A stretch of 64,000 bases of DNA. It comes from Thioclava dalianensis (GTDB lineage: Bacteria > Pseudomonadota > Alphaproteobacteria > Rhodobacterales > Rhodobacteraceae). Location: assembly GCF_000715505.1 (NCBI RefSeq), contig NZ_JHEH01000014.1, positions 1 to 64,000 of the forward strand. The letters are read 5' to 3'. Of the stretch, positions 8,967-18,360 are shown piece after piece; the first letter of the stretch is position 1, and each line of letters starts with the position of its first letter. A program made the position numbers and the translations under genes. The notes under the pieces were generated by a model. That model made no database searches and was not told the DNA's origin. It worked only from the letters and a program-made list of their open reading frames with translations.

Positions 8967-10013
8967 TTAGGATGGCAGCGAGCTGCCCATCCCAAGCGCC
9001 TCGCGGATCCGATGCGCGAGATAGGAGACCACGAGGGCCGCCCCACCGCCCAGCAAGGTGCCCACGATCCGCCCCCACGCATTCACGACAGGCTCGGCAT
9101 TGCCCATCGTCACCATGACCACGATCAGAGCCGTCAGGAAGGCCACGAAGCTTGGGAAATGGCGCCCGATGAACAGGATCGAGATCATCCCGAACAGCAC
9201 GTAGAACACTGGCAGCACCGGATTGGCTGGACCCAGTACAAGCACAAGCACGCTGGCCCCCACCGCCCCTGCCACGGTCGCGCCGGTGCGCAACGCAACC
9301 CGCTCCCATGTCAGCCCCGGTCGCGGCCCCAGCATCAAAAGCGCCGAGAGCGGCGCCCAATAGGGATGGTTGATCGCAAGGATCAGCGCGATGCCATAGG
9401 ACATGCCCACGGCCAGAATGGCCTGCAGCCCCTGCCCGATCACCGCATCGAGCGGTGCAGCCCCCTCCGGTGGCGCCTGCCCGTCGAGCGGCGCGCGATG
9501 GTCGGGGCCGAGCCAGCCCCAAGCCACGCGAAGCCCCTCTTCGATGGCAATCACCCAGATCATGGCCAAGGCGACCGTGACCAGCACCACCGCCGGGCTG
9601 TCGACATAATGCACGAGAAAGCCTGCAAGCGAGAAGAACAGCCAGCTTTGCAACAAGACCCACCACAGGCTCATGTCGCGCCGGGACAGAGCCCCCACGA
9701 CAAAGGCCCCGATCAACATGCCCGGAACGGTGAGCGCTACGCCTCCGACATGGAATTGCGCCGCAGCCATGCCCGCCGCAATCCCGAGCATCTTGCCCGC
9801 GATATCCATCAGCGTGATCGGCCAGCGGCGGTCGCGAAACCCCTTGCCCTGTCCCGTCGAGGTGGCAAAGCCCACGCCAAGTGCCGCCAGTTCCTGCGCG
9901 CGCGGCAAATCGAGCCAGAGCACGCCCATCAAGAGCCCGCTCAGGGCCACGACCGCAGGCAGCGCCCTTGGCCAGTTCAGATCCGCCACGCGGCGCAGAA
10001 GATCGATCATCAT
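8967..10013 (-). CDS. FUSC-type inner-membrane protein
   Basis: A 348-residue polytopic protein with two hydrophobic blocks of about six segments each, separated by a hydrophilic stretch near residues 160-195. This repeated arrangement and the RTGATVAGAVGA segment in the second half fit the FUSC/aromatic acid exporter superfamily (YccS/AaeB-like), but the large cytoplasmic domain of AaeB is absent. Substrate is unknown. The frame is open upstream to a TTG at 10034; I start at the ATG pair 10013/10010. No operon partner is adjacent: poxB ends 78 bases upstream on the same strand. Confidence 0.7.
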   Translation of the reverse strand: MMIDLLRRVADLNWPRALPAVVALSGLLMGVLWLDLPRAQELAALGVGFATSTGQGKGFRDRRWPITLMDIAGKMLGIAAGMAAAQFHVGGVALTVPGMLIGAFVVGALSRRDMSLWWVLLQSWLFFSLAGFLVHYVDSPAVVLVTVALAMIWVIAIEEGLRVAWGWLGPDHRAPLDGQAPPEGAAPLDAVIGQGLQAILAVGMSYGIALILAINHPYWAPLSALLMLGPRPGLTWERVALRTGATVAGAVGASVLVLVLGPANPVLPVFYVLFGMISILFIGRHFPSFVAFLTALIVVMVTMGNAEPVVNAWGRIVGTLLGGGAALVVSYLAHRIREALGMGSSLPS

Positions 10014-10091
10014 CGCCCCCGAAAGAGCCAACAACGGCGGGAATGGCGCCTTCGCACCCTCCCCGAGACTATCATGGCACCCGCGCGCGGC

Positions 10092-11807
10092 CTAGCGCAG
10101 GAAGTTGTTGCGCATCAGCTGGACGACCTCATTGGCGCGCCCGTTGAGCACGGCCTTCACGCCAAAGAGCGCGGTCGAGGTGACCTGTGACATCTCGATC
10201 TTGGGCGGCATCACCAACTCCAGCCGGTTCACCTTCACATCCAAAAGCGCGGGCCCCGGTGTGGCAAGCCATTGCGCCATCGCGCCTTCCAGATCGCCCA
10301 TCACCTCAACCTTGGTCCCCGCCATGCCAATCGCCCGCGCCATCGCCCCGAAATCGGGGTTTTTCAGCTCGGTATAGGCATCGAGCATCCCCTCGACGCG
10401 CTGCTCCATCTCGACAAAGCCCAGCGAGGAATTGTTGAACACCAACAACTTCACCGGCAAGTTTTCCTGCACCAATGTCAGCAGATCGCCCATCAACATG
10501 CTCATCCCGCCATCGCCACATAGCGCGATCACCTGCCGGTCGGGATAGGCCTTTTGCATACCAAGCGCCTGCGGATAGGCATTGGCCATCGTCCCGTGCA
10601 ACAGGCTGGTGAGGAAGCGTCGCTGGCCATTGGCACTCAGGTGGCGCAGAAGCCATACCATCGGCGAGCCGCCATCTGCGGTGAACACCGCATCGGGGGC
10701 CGCGTGACGGTCGAGCAGCTCGGTCAGCGCCTGCGGGTGGATCAGCGTCGGGTCAGGCTCGTTCGTGCTGTCGAGATAGCCTTTGAGATCCTCGGCATAT
10801 TGCTTGAGCGCCTTATTGAGATGCTTGCCGGACTCGCGCGGCTCAAGCCGGGGTAGCAGCGCGTCAATCGTGCAGCCGACATCGCCCACCAGACCCAGAT
10901 CGATCGGCGAGCGCCGCCCCAGATGGCTCGCATCGATATCGACCTGCGCGATCTTGGCCTTCGCCGGGTAGAACTGCGTGTAAGCGAAATCCGACCCCAG
11001 ACAGAGCAGCAGATCGCAATCGCCCACGGCTTCCATCCCGGCGCGATTGCCCAGAATACCTGTCATGCCCACGTTGTTGGGCTGATCGGGTTCGATGAAT
11101 TCCTTGGAGCGCGTGGTATGCACGACCGGCACGCCCAGATGCTCTGACAATTGCCGGATCTTGGCCTGCGACCCGCGCGCGCCGATCCCGGCATAGATCG
11201 TGATCCGGTCGGCCTCTTTGATCATCGCGGCCAGCGCGTTCAGCTCGGCATCCGAGGGGCGCGTGACCGGGGCGGGGCGATGCACGCTCCAATGCAGCGC
11301 GTCCGCCGTCTTTTCCTTGAACATATCGCCATTCACGATCACCACCGCGACACCCCCCTTGTTGAGCGCGGCTTGAGCGGCCTGCACAACGATGCGGCGC
11401 GCCTGATCGGGGTGGTTGATGCGCTCGCAGAACACCGAGGTCTGCTCATAGACCTTCTTCTGATCGACCTCTTGGGGAAAGCCTAACCCCTCCTCGTGGC
11501 GATCAATATTAGACGCAATGAGCACCACAGGCGCCCCGTTGCGATGGCTCTCGAAGATCCCGTTGACGAAATGCAGGCTGCCGGGTCCGGCGGTGCCCGC
11601 GCAGACCGACAGCTCGCCGGTCATGTAGCTCTCGCCGCCCGCCGCAAGCGCACCCACTTCCTCGTGGCGCACATGCACCCATTCAAGTGGCCCCTGACGT
11701 ACAGCGTCTGTGAAATGGTTGATCGTATCGCCCACGATTCCATAGACCCGTTTGGCCCCCGCCTCGACAAGGGTCTCGGCGACAACCTGGGATACTGTCT
11801 TGCTCAT
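10092..11807 (-). CDS. poxB: Thiamine-diphosphate-dependent pyruvate oxidase/dehydrogenase (PoxB type)
   Basis: A 571-residue enzyme, the length of E. coli PoxB (572), which oxidises pyruvate to acetate and CO2 and passes electrons to quinone. The catalytic glutamate lies in VRHEEVGAL (about residue 50), the FAD-binding middle domain spans about 185-335, and the ThDP motif GDGGMSMLM...NN begins near residue 430. The C terminus extends past the ThDP domain, as in the membrane-binding tail of PoxB. A GAGG Shine-Dalgarno precedes ATG 11807. It starts one base after the stop of the glutamate-synthase-like gene, implying co-transcription and coupling. Confidence 0.88.
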   Translation of the reverse strand: MSKTVSQVVAETLVEAGAKRVYGIVGDTINHFTDAVRQGPLEWVHVRHEEVGALAAGGESYMTGELSVCAGTAGPGSLHFVNGIFESHRNGAPVVLIASNIDRHEEGLGFPQEVDQKKVYEQTSVFCERINHPDQARRIVVQAAQAALNKGGVAVVIVNGDMFKEKTADALHWSVHRPAPVTRPSDAELNALAAMIKEADRITIYAGIGARGSQAKIRQLSEHLGVPVVHTTRSKEFIEPDQPNNVGMTGILGNRAGMEAVGDCDLLLCLGSDFAYTQFYPAKAKIAQVDIDASHLGRRSPIDLGLVGDVGCTIDALLPRLEPRESGKHLNKALKQYAEDLKGYLDSTNEPDPTLIHPQALTELLDRHAAPDAVFTADGGSPMVWLLRHLSANGQRRFLTSLLHGTMANAYPQALGMQKAYPDRQVIALCGDGGMSMLMGDLLTLVQENLPVKLLVFNNSSLGFVEMEQRVEGMLDAYTELKNPDFGAMARAIGMAGTKVEVMGDLEGAMAQWLATPGPALLDVKVNRLELVMPPKIEMSQVTSTALFGVKAVLNGRANEVVQLMRNNFLR

Positions 11808-11808
11808 A

Positions 11809-13455
11809 TTATGCCTCTTTTGCGTGGGAGTTGTGCGTGAGGCTGGCGCGGCGTCGAACCAGATCCGTCCGCGGCTTGAAGCTGTGCGGATCTGCGGCGT
11901 GCCACCAGTCGGCGTAGTCTGTGCTGTCGGGATCGTCGTTCAGAATGCCCTCGGGCAGGAACGGATAGACCCGGTCGATCGTGTGGCCCTGCGTGACGCC
12001 GATACGGTGCACGATGTGATGGGGTTGCAGATCGGTCGGATGCTTGAGCCCGGCGGAGGCGACGATGTCGGACAGGGCCTCAAGCGTCTTTTTGTGGAAC
12101 CGCGCGGCGCGTTCGCCCTGCACCTGCGGGATCAGACCGCGCTGACGCGCCTTGTCTTGGGTGGTGATCCCGGTGGGACAGGTGCCCAGATGGCACCGCT
12201 GGGCCTGAATGCAGCCAATCGAGAACATGAAGGCGCGCGCGGCATTGCACCAATCCACCCCCATCGCCATCGAATGCGCAAGCCCATAGCCGGAATAGAC
12301 CTTGCCCGAGGCCGCAAGACGCACCTTGTCCTTGATCCCGGCCCCGACCAGCGCATTGCGCATCAAGATCACCCCGTCGACCATCGGCATGCCGACGTGA
12401 TCGGACAGCTCCAGCGGAGCTGCCCCCGTGCCGCCCTCCGCGCCATCCACGACAATGAAATCCGGGTAAATGCCAGAGGTCTGCATCGCCTTGACCAAGG
12501 CAAAGGCCTCATGCGGCTGGCCGATACACAGCTTGAGCCCCACCGGCTTGCCGCCGGATAGATCGCGCATCCGGGCGGCGAATTCCATCATCTCAACGGG
12601 TGTGGAGAAGGCCGAATGACCGCGCGGGCTGAGGCAATCCTGATGCGCGGGAACCTTGCGGGTCTGCGCGATCTCTTCGGTCACCTTGGCGGCAGGCAGC
12701 AGCCCGCCATGGCCGGGTTTGGCCCCTTGGCTCAGCTTGATTTCGGTCATCTTGACCTGATCGCGGCTCGCCTGCTCGGCGAAAAGATCGGCATCGAAGC
12801 GGCCCGACTTGTCGCGCGCCCCGAAATAGCCAGAGCCCAGCTCCCAGACGATGTCGCCACCATGTTTCGCGTGATAGGGCGAATAGCCGCCCTCTCCCGT
12901 GTCATGATAAAATCCGCCGAGCTTGGCCCCGATATTGAGCGCCTCGACCGCATTGCCGGACAAAGCGCCGAAGCTCATGGCGGAAATGTTGAGCACAGAG
13001 GCGGAATAGGGCTTGGCGCATTGCGCATTGCCGACGCTCACACGCGGTGAGGTGTCGGGATCGTCGTTCGGGGCAATGGAATGATTGATCCATGCATATT
13101 CTTCGCTCTCGACGTCCAACTCGGTCCCGAAAGGATGCGTGTCGGTCTCGCCACGGGCGCGGGCATGAACCAGATTGCGAGCCTCATAGGAAAACGGCTT
13201 CCCCTCAAGATCGCCCTCAACAATATAGGCGCGCAGGAAGGGACGAAGGTCATAAAAGAGCCAGCGGAAGCGGGCTGCGACCGGATAGTTTCGCGTGATC
13301 GTCCAGCGGGTCTGGAAATAGTCGTAAAGACCAAGCGCGAAAAGCCCGAGACCGACCGCCGCAAGCAGGAGCCACCACAGACTAACAAACGCAAGCCCGA
13401 GCCCGATAACTCCCAAGATCAAGGCTCCGAGCGGAAGAATTGTGCGTCTCAACAT
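11809..13455 (-). CDS. Membrane-anchored FMN-binding glutamate synthase-family protein
   Basis: A 548-residue protein with two N-terminal membrane segments (about residues 7-45), then a domain like the FMN (synthase) domain of GltB. The cysteine spacing C-x5-C-x4-C in the IQAQRCHLGTCPTG region (about residues 415-430) matches the [3Fe-4S] motif of glutamate synthase. There is no glutaminase domain and no GltD partner, so it is probably not a functional GOGAT; the substrate is unknown. It lies between a tiny membrane protein gene (48 bases upstream) and poxB (1 base downstream), suggesting a membrane-associated redox unit. Confidence 0.82.
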   Translation of the reverse strand: MLRRTILPLGALILGVIGLGLAFVSLWWLLLAAVGLGLFALGLYDYFQTRWTITRNYPVAARFRWLFYDLRPFLRAYIVEGDLEGKPFSYEARNLVHARARGETDTHPFGTELDVESEEYAWINHSIAPNDDPDTSPRVSVGNAQCAKPYSASVLNISAMSFGALSGNAVEALNIGAKLGGFYHDTGEGGYSPYHAKHGGDIVWELGSGYFGARDKSGRFDADLFAEQASRDQVKMTEIKLSQGAKPGHGGLLPAAKVTEEIAQTRKVPAHQDCLSPRGHSAFSTPVEMMEFAARMRDLSGGKPVGLKLCIGQPHEAFALVKAMQTSGIYPDFIVVDGAEGGTGAAPLELSDHVGMPMVDGVILMRNALVGAGIKDKVRLAASGKVYSGYGLAHSMAMGVDWCNAARAFMFSIGCIQAQRCHLGTCPTGITTQDKARQRGLIPQVQGERAARFHKKTLEALSDIVASAGLKHPTDLQPHHIVHRIGVTQGHTIDRVYPFLPEGILNDDPDSTDYADWWHAADPHSFKPRTDLVRRRASLTHNSHAKEA

Positions 13456-13503
13456 TTGGACAAATCCTTCCGCTCGAATTGCTTTAGTTCATTTACAGTG
13501 CCG

Positions 13504-13689
13504 CTAGACGACCGCCTGTCCGCCCTTGGGTCCGGCCACCAGCCAGATGATGAAGCCAAGGATCGGCAAGATGATAATCAGCAAGATCCACAGCACCTTG
13601 GCGCCCGTCGAGGCACCAGAGCCGATGATCGACACGATGGCCCAGATATCGAGGACGAGGACAACGAGCCCTCCAATCATACTCAGCAT
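13504..13689 (-). CDS. Small PLDc_N-type membrane protein
   Basis: A 61-residue protein with two hydrophobic helices (about residues 4-22 and 30-52) ending in a GPKGG turn. The pattern matches the short PLDc_N (phospholipase D N-terminal transmembrane) family found as stand-alone membrane proteins. A GGGAGA Shine-Dalgarno precedes ATG 13689. It is the probable first gene of a unit with the glutamate-synthase-like gene and poxB. Confidence 0.72.
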   Translation of the reverse strand: MLSMIGGLVVLVLDIWAIVSIIGSGASTGAKVLWILLIIILPILGFIIWLVAGPKGGQAVV

Positions 13690-13823
13690 TTCTTATCTCC
13701 CATGAAATACACTCTTGCACGACTAACCCCCGAGTCTCGTGACTGGTTCCTCACTGACCTTTGCACAGCCCCGTGAACGCGCCTCGCCGGCGCGCCCTTC
13801 GCCCATCTGTCTGGCGTGATGGC

Positions 13824-16800
13824 CTATTTCTGCACAGGTCCGCCGCCCGGTGTGATCTTGCGGATCAGCACGTAGAAGGCAGGCACCATGAACACGCCGA
13901 TAAAAGTTGCTGCGGCCATCCCGCCCAGCACCCCGATCCCGATCGCGTTCTGTGCAGCCGCCCCTGCCCCGCTTGCGATGGCCAGTGGCACGACCCCCAG
14001 CATGAAGGCCAGCGAGGTCATCAGGATCGGTCGCAGGCGCAGGCGCGCGGCCTCCAGCGTCGCCTCGATCAGCCCTTTGCCCTGCGCCTCAAGATTGCGC
14101 GCAAATTCGACGATCAGAATGGCGTTTTTCGCCGCAAGCCCAATCGTGGTGAGAATGCCCACCTTGAAATAGACGTCATTGGCCTGCCCGAAGGCCCAGG
14201 CAGCCCCCAACGCCCCCAGCAGGCCGACCGGCACGGCCAGCATCACCGAAAGCGGGATCGACCAACTCTCATAGAGCGCCGCGAGACAGAGGAAGACCAC
14301 AAGCGCCGAGAGCGCATAAAGATAGGGCGCCTGATTGCCCGACTGGCGCTCCTGATAGCTCAGCCCCGTCCATGCGAGGCCATAGCCGCCCGGCAGCTTG
14401 CTCACCAGTTCCTGCATCGCATCCATCGCCGCCCCGGAACTGGCGCTGTCCGAGGCTTGGCCCGAAATCTCGATGGCATTGGTCGCATCGTAGCGCGACA
14501 GGCGCGGCGCGACGGCGACCCATTTCGTCGATGTGAAGGCCGAGAACGGCACCATCTCGCCCGAGCTGTTGCGCGCATACCAATCGTCGATATTGCCCGG
14601 CTGCATGCGATAGGGCGCATCGGCCTGCACATAGACCGGGCGCAGATTGCCGTTGAGATCGAAATCATTGACGTCCTTGCCCGAGAAGATCACCGACAGC
14701 ATCGAATTGAGACTGCTCAGCGAGAGCCCGTAGCTCTCCGCCTTTTGCTGATCGATATCGAGCTGCAGCGCGGCCTTATCCTCATCCCCATTGACGCGCA
14801 GGTTGGTCAGGCGGCTATCGGCCTCCGCCTCTTTAATCAGCGTGTCGGCAGCCTCTGCAAGCGCCTGCGGGCCATTGCCGGCCTGATCGACAAGATACAT
14901 CTGGAAGCCCGAACTGTTGCCCAGCCCGCGAATTGCGGGCGGTTGCACGAAAAATACCTGCCCGGCACGCAGGCCCGCGAAATGGGCATTGGCACGCGCC
15001 GCAATCGCCGCCACATTCTGCCCCGCGCCGGTGCGTTGGTCGAAATCCTTGAGCTTGGCAAAGACCATCGCCGTATTTTGCCCCGACCCGCCAAAGGAAA
15101 AGCCCAGAGTGGCGAAGACCGAGGCGACATTGTCCTTCTCGCTGGTCATCAGATATTTGGTGATCTGATCAACGACATCCGAGGTCTGCGCGGTCGTGGC
15201 CCCTTCCGAGAGGTTCACAATCGACATCAGAACGCCCTGGTCCTCCTTGGGCAGGAACGAGCTGGGCAAGCGCTGGGACACCCCCCATGCAGCGGCGATC
15301 ACCAGCACCAGCACCAGCGCCATCAGGAACGGTTTGCGCAAGATCCGCGCGACCGCCGCGCCATAGCCCGACTGGATCTTGCCAAAGCCGGTGTTGAACA
15401 TGCGCGCGGGCGCAATCGGGGCGCCCTTGGAGGGGCGCAGAAGCTTGGCTGCGAGTGCGGGCGTCAGGATCAGCGCCACAATAGCCGACAGTACCATCGC
15501 GGTAATGATCGTGACCGAGAACTGCCGATAGATCACCCCGGTCGAGCCCGGAAAGAAGGCCATCGGTAAGAACACCGCCGAGAGCACCAGCGCCACCCCC
15601 ACCAGCGCGCCGGTGATCTGCGACATGCTTTTCTCGGTGGCGGCCATCGGGCTCAGGCCCTCTTCCTCCATCACCCGCTCGACGTTTTCGACCACGACGA
15701 TCGCGTCATCGACCAGCAGACCAATCGCAAGCACCATCGCAAACATCGTCAGCGTGTTGATCGAATAGCCCGAGACCAGCAGCACCGCGAATGTGCCCAT
15801 CAGCACCACCGGAACCGCAACAATCGGGATCAGCGTCGCGCGCCATTTCTGCAAGAAAACGAGGATCACGATGAGCACGAGAACGATTGCCTCGGCCAGC
15901 GTGTGATAGACTTTCTCAATCGACAGCTCGACGAAGGGCGAGGTGTCATAGGCGATCTTGAAGCTCACCCCTTCAGGCAGCGAGGGGGCCAGCCGGTCCA
16001 GCGTCGCACGCACCGCCCGCGCCGTGTCGACCGCATTGGCCCCATTGGCGAGGTTGACGCCGAACCCGGAGGCATTCTCGCCGTTGAACTTCGAGTTCGT
16101 GCCGTAATTCTCTTGCCCGATCTCGACCCGCGCGACATCGCCCAGATAGACCGCTGAGCCGTTGCTTTCGGTCTTGAGCAGGATCTTCTCGAATTGCTCC
16201 ACCGTGTTGAGCTGGCTTTGCGCGGTGATCGTCGCGGTGAACTGCTGACCGGGCGTGGTCGGCAGATCGCCCAGCGCCCCCACCGACACGGTGGTGTTTT
16301 GCGCCTGCACGGCCGCGGTCACATCGGTCGGGGTCAGCTGGAACTGCTCGAGCTTATAGGGATCGAGCCAGACGCGCATCGCATAGCCCGAGCCAAAGAC
16401 ATTGAGCCCGCCCACGCCCTGCGTGCGCTCCACCGCGCCCTTGACCTCGGTATCGAGCAGGTTGCCGAGCTCAACGGTCGAATATTTGCCATCGCTCGAC
16501 ACCAGAGCGCCGACCAGCAAGATATCGGAGGACGAGCGCGAGACGCTGACGCCTGAGGTTTGTACCGCATCGGGAAGCTGGCTTTCGACCTTGCGGATCT
16601 TGGTCTGCACCTCGTTCTCGGCATCAATCGGATCGATTGAGCCATCAAAGGTCAGCGTCACTCGCGCGGAGCCCTGATTGGACGTGCTCTCCATGTAGAT
16701 CATGCCGTCGAGCCCGGTCAGCGCATCCTCGATCGGGGTTGTCACCGAGTTCTCGACCGCCTGCGCCGTGGCGCCCGAATAGCTGGCCGAGATACGGATC

Positions 16801-16925
16801 GTCGTGGGCGCGACTTCGGGATATTGCGACACCGGCAATTGCGTATAGGCATAGCCCCCCGCAAGCATCGTCACGAGCGCCAGCACGATGGCAAAAACGG
16901 GGCGGTGAATAAAGAAACGGATCAT
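13824..16925 (-). CDS. RND multidrug efflux permease (HAE1/AcrB family)
   Basis: A 1033-residue inner-membrane proton antiporter. The start is typical: MIRFFIHRPVFA followed by a first membrane helix. Twelve membrane helices with two large periplasmic loops are expected. The proton-relay helix is visible as GLLVDDAIVVVENVER (about residue 405), with its pair of aspartates intact. ATG 16925 gives the standard N terminus. Together with the adaptor gene 7 bases upstream it forms a two-gene operon; no TolC-like outer-membrane channel is adjacent, so it probably borrows one encoded elsewhere. Confidence 0.93.
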   Translation of the reverse strand: MIRFFIHRPVFAIVLALVTMLAGGYAYTQLPVSQYPEVAPTTIRISASYSGATAQAVENSVTTPIEDALTGLDGMIYMESTSNQGSARVTLTFDGSIDPIDAENEVQTKIRKVESQLPDAVQTSGVSVSRSSSDILLVGALVSSDGKYSTVELGNLLDTEVKGAVERTQGVGGLNVFGSGYAMRVWLDPYKLEQFQLTPTDVTAAVQAQNTTVSVGALGDLPTTPGQQFTATITAQSQLNTVEQFEKILLKTESNGSAVYLGDVARVEIGQENYGTNSKFNGENASGFGVNLANGANAVDTARAVRATLDRLAPSLPEGVSFKIAYDTSPFVELSIEKVYHTLAEAIVLVLIVILVFLQKWRATLIPIVAVPVVLMGTFAVLLVSGYSINTLTMFAMVLAIGLLVDDAIVVVENVERVMEEEGLSPMAATEKSMSQITGALVGVALVLSAVFLPMAFFPGSTGVIYRQFSVTIITAMVLSAIVALILTPALAAKLLRPSKGAPIAPARMFNTGFGKIQSGYGAAVARILRKPFLMALVLVLVIAAAWGVSQRLPSSFLPKEDQGVLMSIVNLSEGATTAQTSDVVDQITKYLMTSEKDNVASVFATLGFSFGGSGQNTAMVFAKLKDFDQRTGAGQNVAAIAARANAHFAGLRAGQVFFVQPPAIRGLGNSSGFQMYLVDQAGNGPQALAEAADTLIKEAEADSRLTNLRVNGDEDKAALQLDIDQQKAESYGLSLSSLNSMLSVIFSGKDVNDFDLNGNLRPVYVQADAPYRMQPGNIDDWYARNSSGEMVPFSAFTSTKWVAVAPRLSRYDATNAIEISGQASDSASSGAAMDAMQELVSKLPGGYGLAWTGLSYQERQSGNQAPYLYALSALVVFLCLAALYESWSIPLSVMLAVPVGLLGALGAAWAFGQANDVYFKVGILTTIGLAAKNAILIVEFARNLEAQGKGLIEATLEAARLRLRPILMTSLAFMLGVVPLAIASGAGAAAQNAIGIGVLGGMAAATFIGVFMVPAFYVLIRKITPGGGPVQK

Positions 16926-16932
16926 GTGCGCT

Positions 16933-18159
16933 TCACTCGCTCTTCTGCGGCTTGGCGGCACTGGCGGCCTGCCCGCCCCCGGCTGCGGCATCCGCCTGCG
17001 GCTTCACGTCTTCGACGACGCCCTGATCGTTGATCGTCACCGGAACGGTCTTGATATCGGCGTCATCGCGCAAATCCTTCAACCCATCGAGGATCAGCGC
17101 ATCGCCGCTTTGGATTCCATCGGTCACGATCCATGCATTCTTATAGGTGCCCGCCGAGGTCAGCACGACCTGGTGCGCCTTGCCATCGGTTGCGACAAAG
17201 GCCGTGAGCGCGCCATCGCCGCCGCGCGAGGTCGCGCCTTGCGGCACCAAAATCGCCTGCGTCTCTCCCAGCGTCAGGGTCACGCGCAGGAATTGACCGG
17301 GCAGGATCATCCGGTTGGGATTGTCGAACTGAAAGCGGAAATCGACCGAACCGGTCGTTGCCGACACCGTCGCGCCGGGGCTGATCAGGGTGCCGGTGCC
17401 ATCATATTGCTCCCCGGTCTCCAGCTGCACGGAGGCCTTGATCTGCGAGCCCGGTTTCAGCGTGCCCTGACGGATGCGCTGGCGGACCTTCATGATCCGG
17501 GCCGCACTTTCGCTGACATCGACATAGATTGGGTCAAGCCGCGTCACCGTGGTCAGCGCATCGGCCTGATTTGAGGTGACCAGCGAGCCCACCGAAACCG
17601 TCGCGACATCGGGAATCCCGTCAATCGGCGAGCGGATGACGGTGCGGTCGAGATTGAGCTGGGCGGTCTGCAAATCGGCCTTGGCGGTCAGAAGCGAGGC
17701 CTTGGCTTTCGCAAGCGTCACCTCTGCCGTCTCCAGATCGCTGATCGACACAGAGGTGGACTCGAGCTTCTTGTAGCGGTCGACCTGCGCCTGCGCGGCC
17801 TCGACATTGGCCTGCGCGCTGGCCTGCTCGGCCTCGGCGGCACTCAGCGAGGCCTGATAGGTGTCATCATCGATGTGAAACAGCGGATCGCCCGTCGCGA
17901 CCTTATGGCCCGCCCGATAGTCGATCGACTTGATCAGACCATCGACGCGAGGGCGGATATCGGTCTGCTCAAACGCCACGGCACGCCCCGGCAAGGTGAC
18001 CTCATAGGGCACGGCCTCGGTCTTGACCGTCATCACGCCCACTTCGGTCGGGCCGCCGCGCGCGCCGCCACGCATGCCCTGCGCCTGCGCCTGAGCCCCA
18101 AACAGTCCCAGCGCCAGCAGCAGCGCGAGAACGCGCCCTTGTCCCAACTCCGACATCAT
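16933..18159 (-). CDS. RND efflux periplasmic adaptor (membrane fusion protein)
   Basis: A 408-residue HlyD/AcrA-type adaptor. It has a Sec signal peptide (residues 1-26, Ala-Gln-rich cleavage region) without a lipobox cysteine, so it is not an obvious lipoprotein. A biotinyl-lipoyl-like half follows (RPRVDGLIKSIDYRAG), then an alpha-helical hairpin rich in Ala/Gln/Glu (about residues 95-160), the second lipoyl half (DRTVIRSPIDG) and a beta-barrel domain (VDVSESAAR onwards). The Ala/Gly-rich C-terminal tail is probably disordered. It is the first gene of the pump operon; a dyad at 18189-18211 could be its operator. Confidence 0.9.
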   Translation of the reverse strand: MMSELGQGRVLALLLALGLFGAQAQAQGMRGGARGGPTEVGVMTVKTEAVPYEVTLPGRAVAFEQTDIRPRVDGLIKSIDYRAGHKVATGDPLFHIDDDTYQASLSAAEAEQASAQANVEAAQAQVDRYKKLESTSVSISDLETAEVTLAKAKASLLTAKADLQTAQLNLDRTVIRSPIDGIPDVATVSVGSLVTSNQADALTTVTRLDPIYVDVSESAARIMKVRQRIRQGTLKPGSQIKASVQLETGEQYDGTGTLISPGATVSATTGSVDFRFQFDNPNRMILPGQFLRVTLTLGETQAILVPQGATSRGGDGALTAFVATDGKAHQVVLTSAGTYKNAWIVTDGIQSGDALILDGLKDLRDDADIKTVPVTINDQGVVEDVKPQADAAAGGGQAASAAKPQKSE

Positions 18160-18188
18160 CCCTGAAATCCTCTGTCCCGATAGTCCTG

Positions 18189-18211
18189 CCGGACGGGACG
18201 ACCCGTTCCGG
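18189..18211. promoter_or_regulatory. Candidate operator dyad upstream of RND operon
   Basis: CCGGACGGG and CCCGTTCCGG form an inverted repeat around ACGA, with one extra T in the right arm. It lies 30-52 bases upstream of the adaptor start, where TetR-type repressors of RND pumps commonly bind. No regulator gene is adjacent. Confidence 0.4.
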
Positions 18212-18312
18212 ACACCGTAAGGTCTTTCTACGCGGAAAGACGCGTTTTCCGACGGCGAAAATTATCTGCAGGCCGCGCGCCGTCTCGCCCGAAAGCCGCA
18301 GGCGCATCATGC

Positions 18313-18345
18313 AAAAAGAAGGGGCGCAAAGCACCCCTTCTTTTA
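18313..18345 (-). terminator. Intrinsic terminator downstream of cpdB-like gene
   Basis: A 12-bp stem (AAAAAGAAGGGG paired with CCCCTTCTTTTA) with a 9-base loop starts 15 bases after the stop codon of the nucleotidase gene on the minus strand. T-rich sequence flanks both sides, so it may work in both directions. Confidence 0.85.
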
Positions 18346-18360
18346 TTGTTTTACGGCCTC

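Noticed and set aside
6961-9666. Very long open frame on the minus strand across ilvD and beyond
   Set aside because: It is antisense to a clear ilvD gene and reads as low-complexity Arg/Ala/Gly-rich sequence with no motif. Such mirror frames are common in GC-rich DNA. The same applies to long antisense frames over parE, lhr, the RND pump, cpdB and yidC.
11809-13455. Functional glutamate synthase large subunit (GltB)
   Set aside because: The glutaminase domain and GltD partner are missing and the protein carries membrane helices, so only family membership is claimed.
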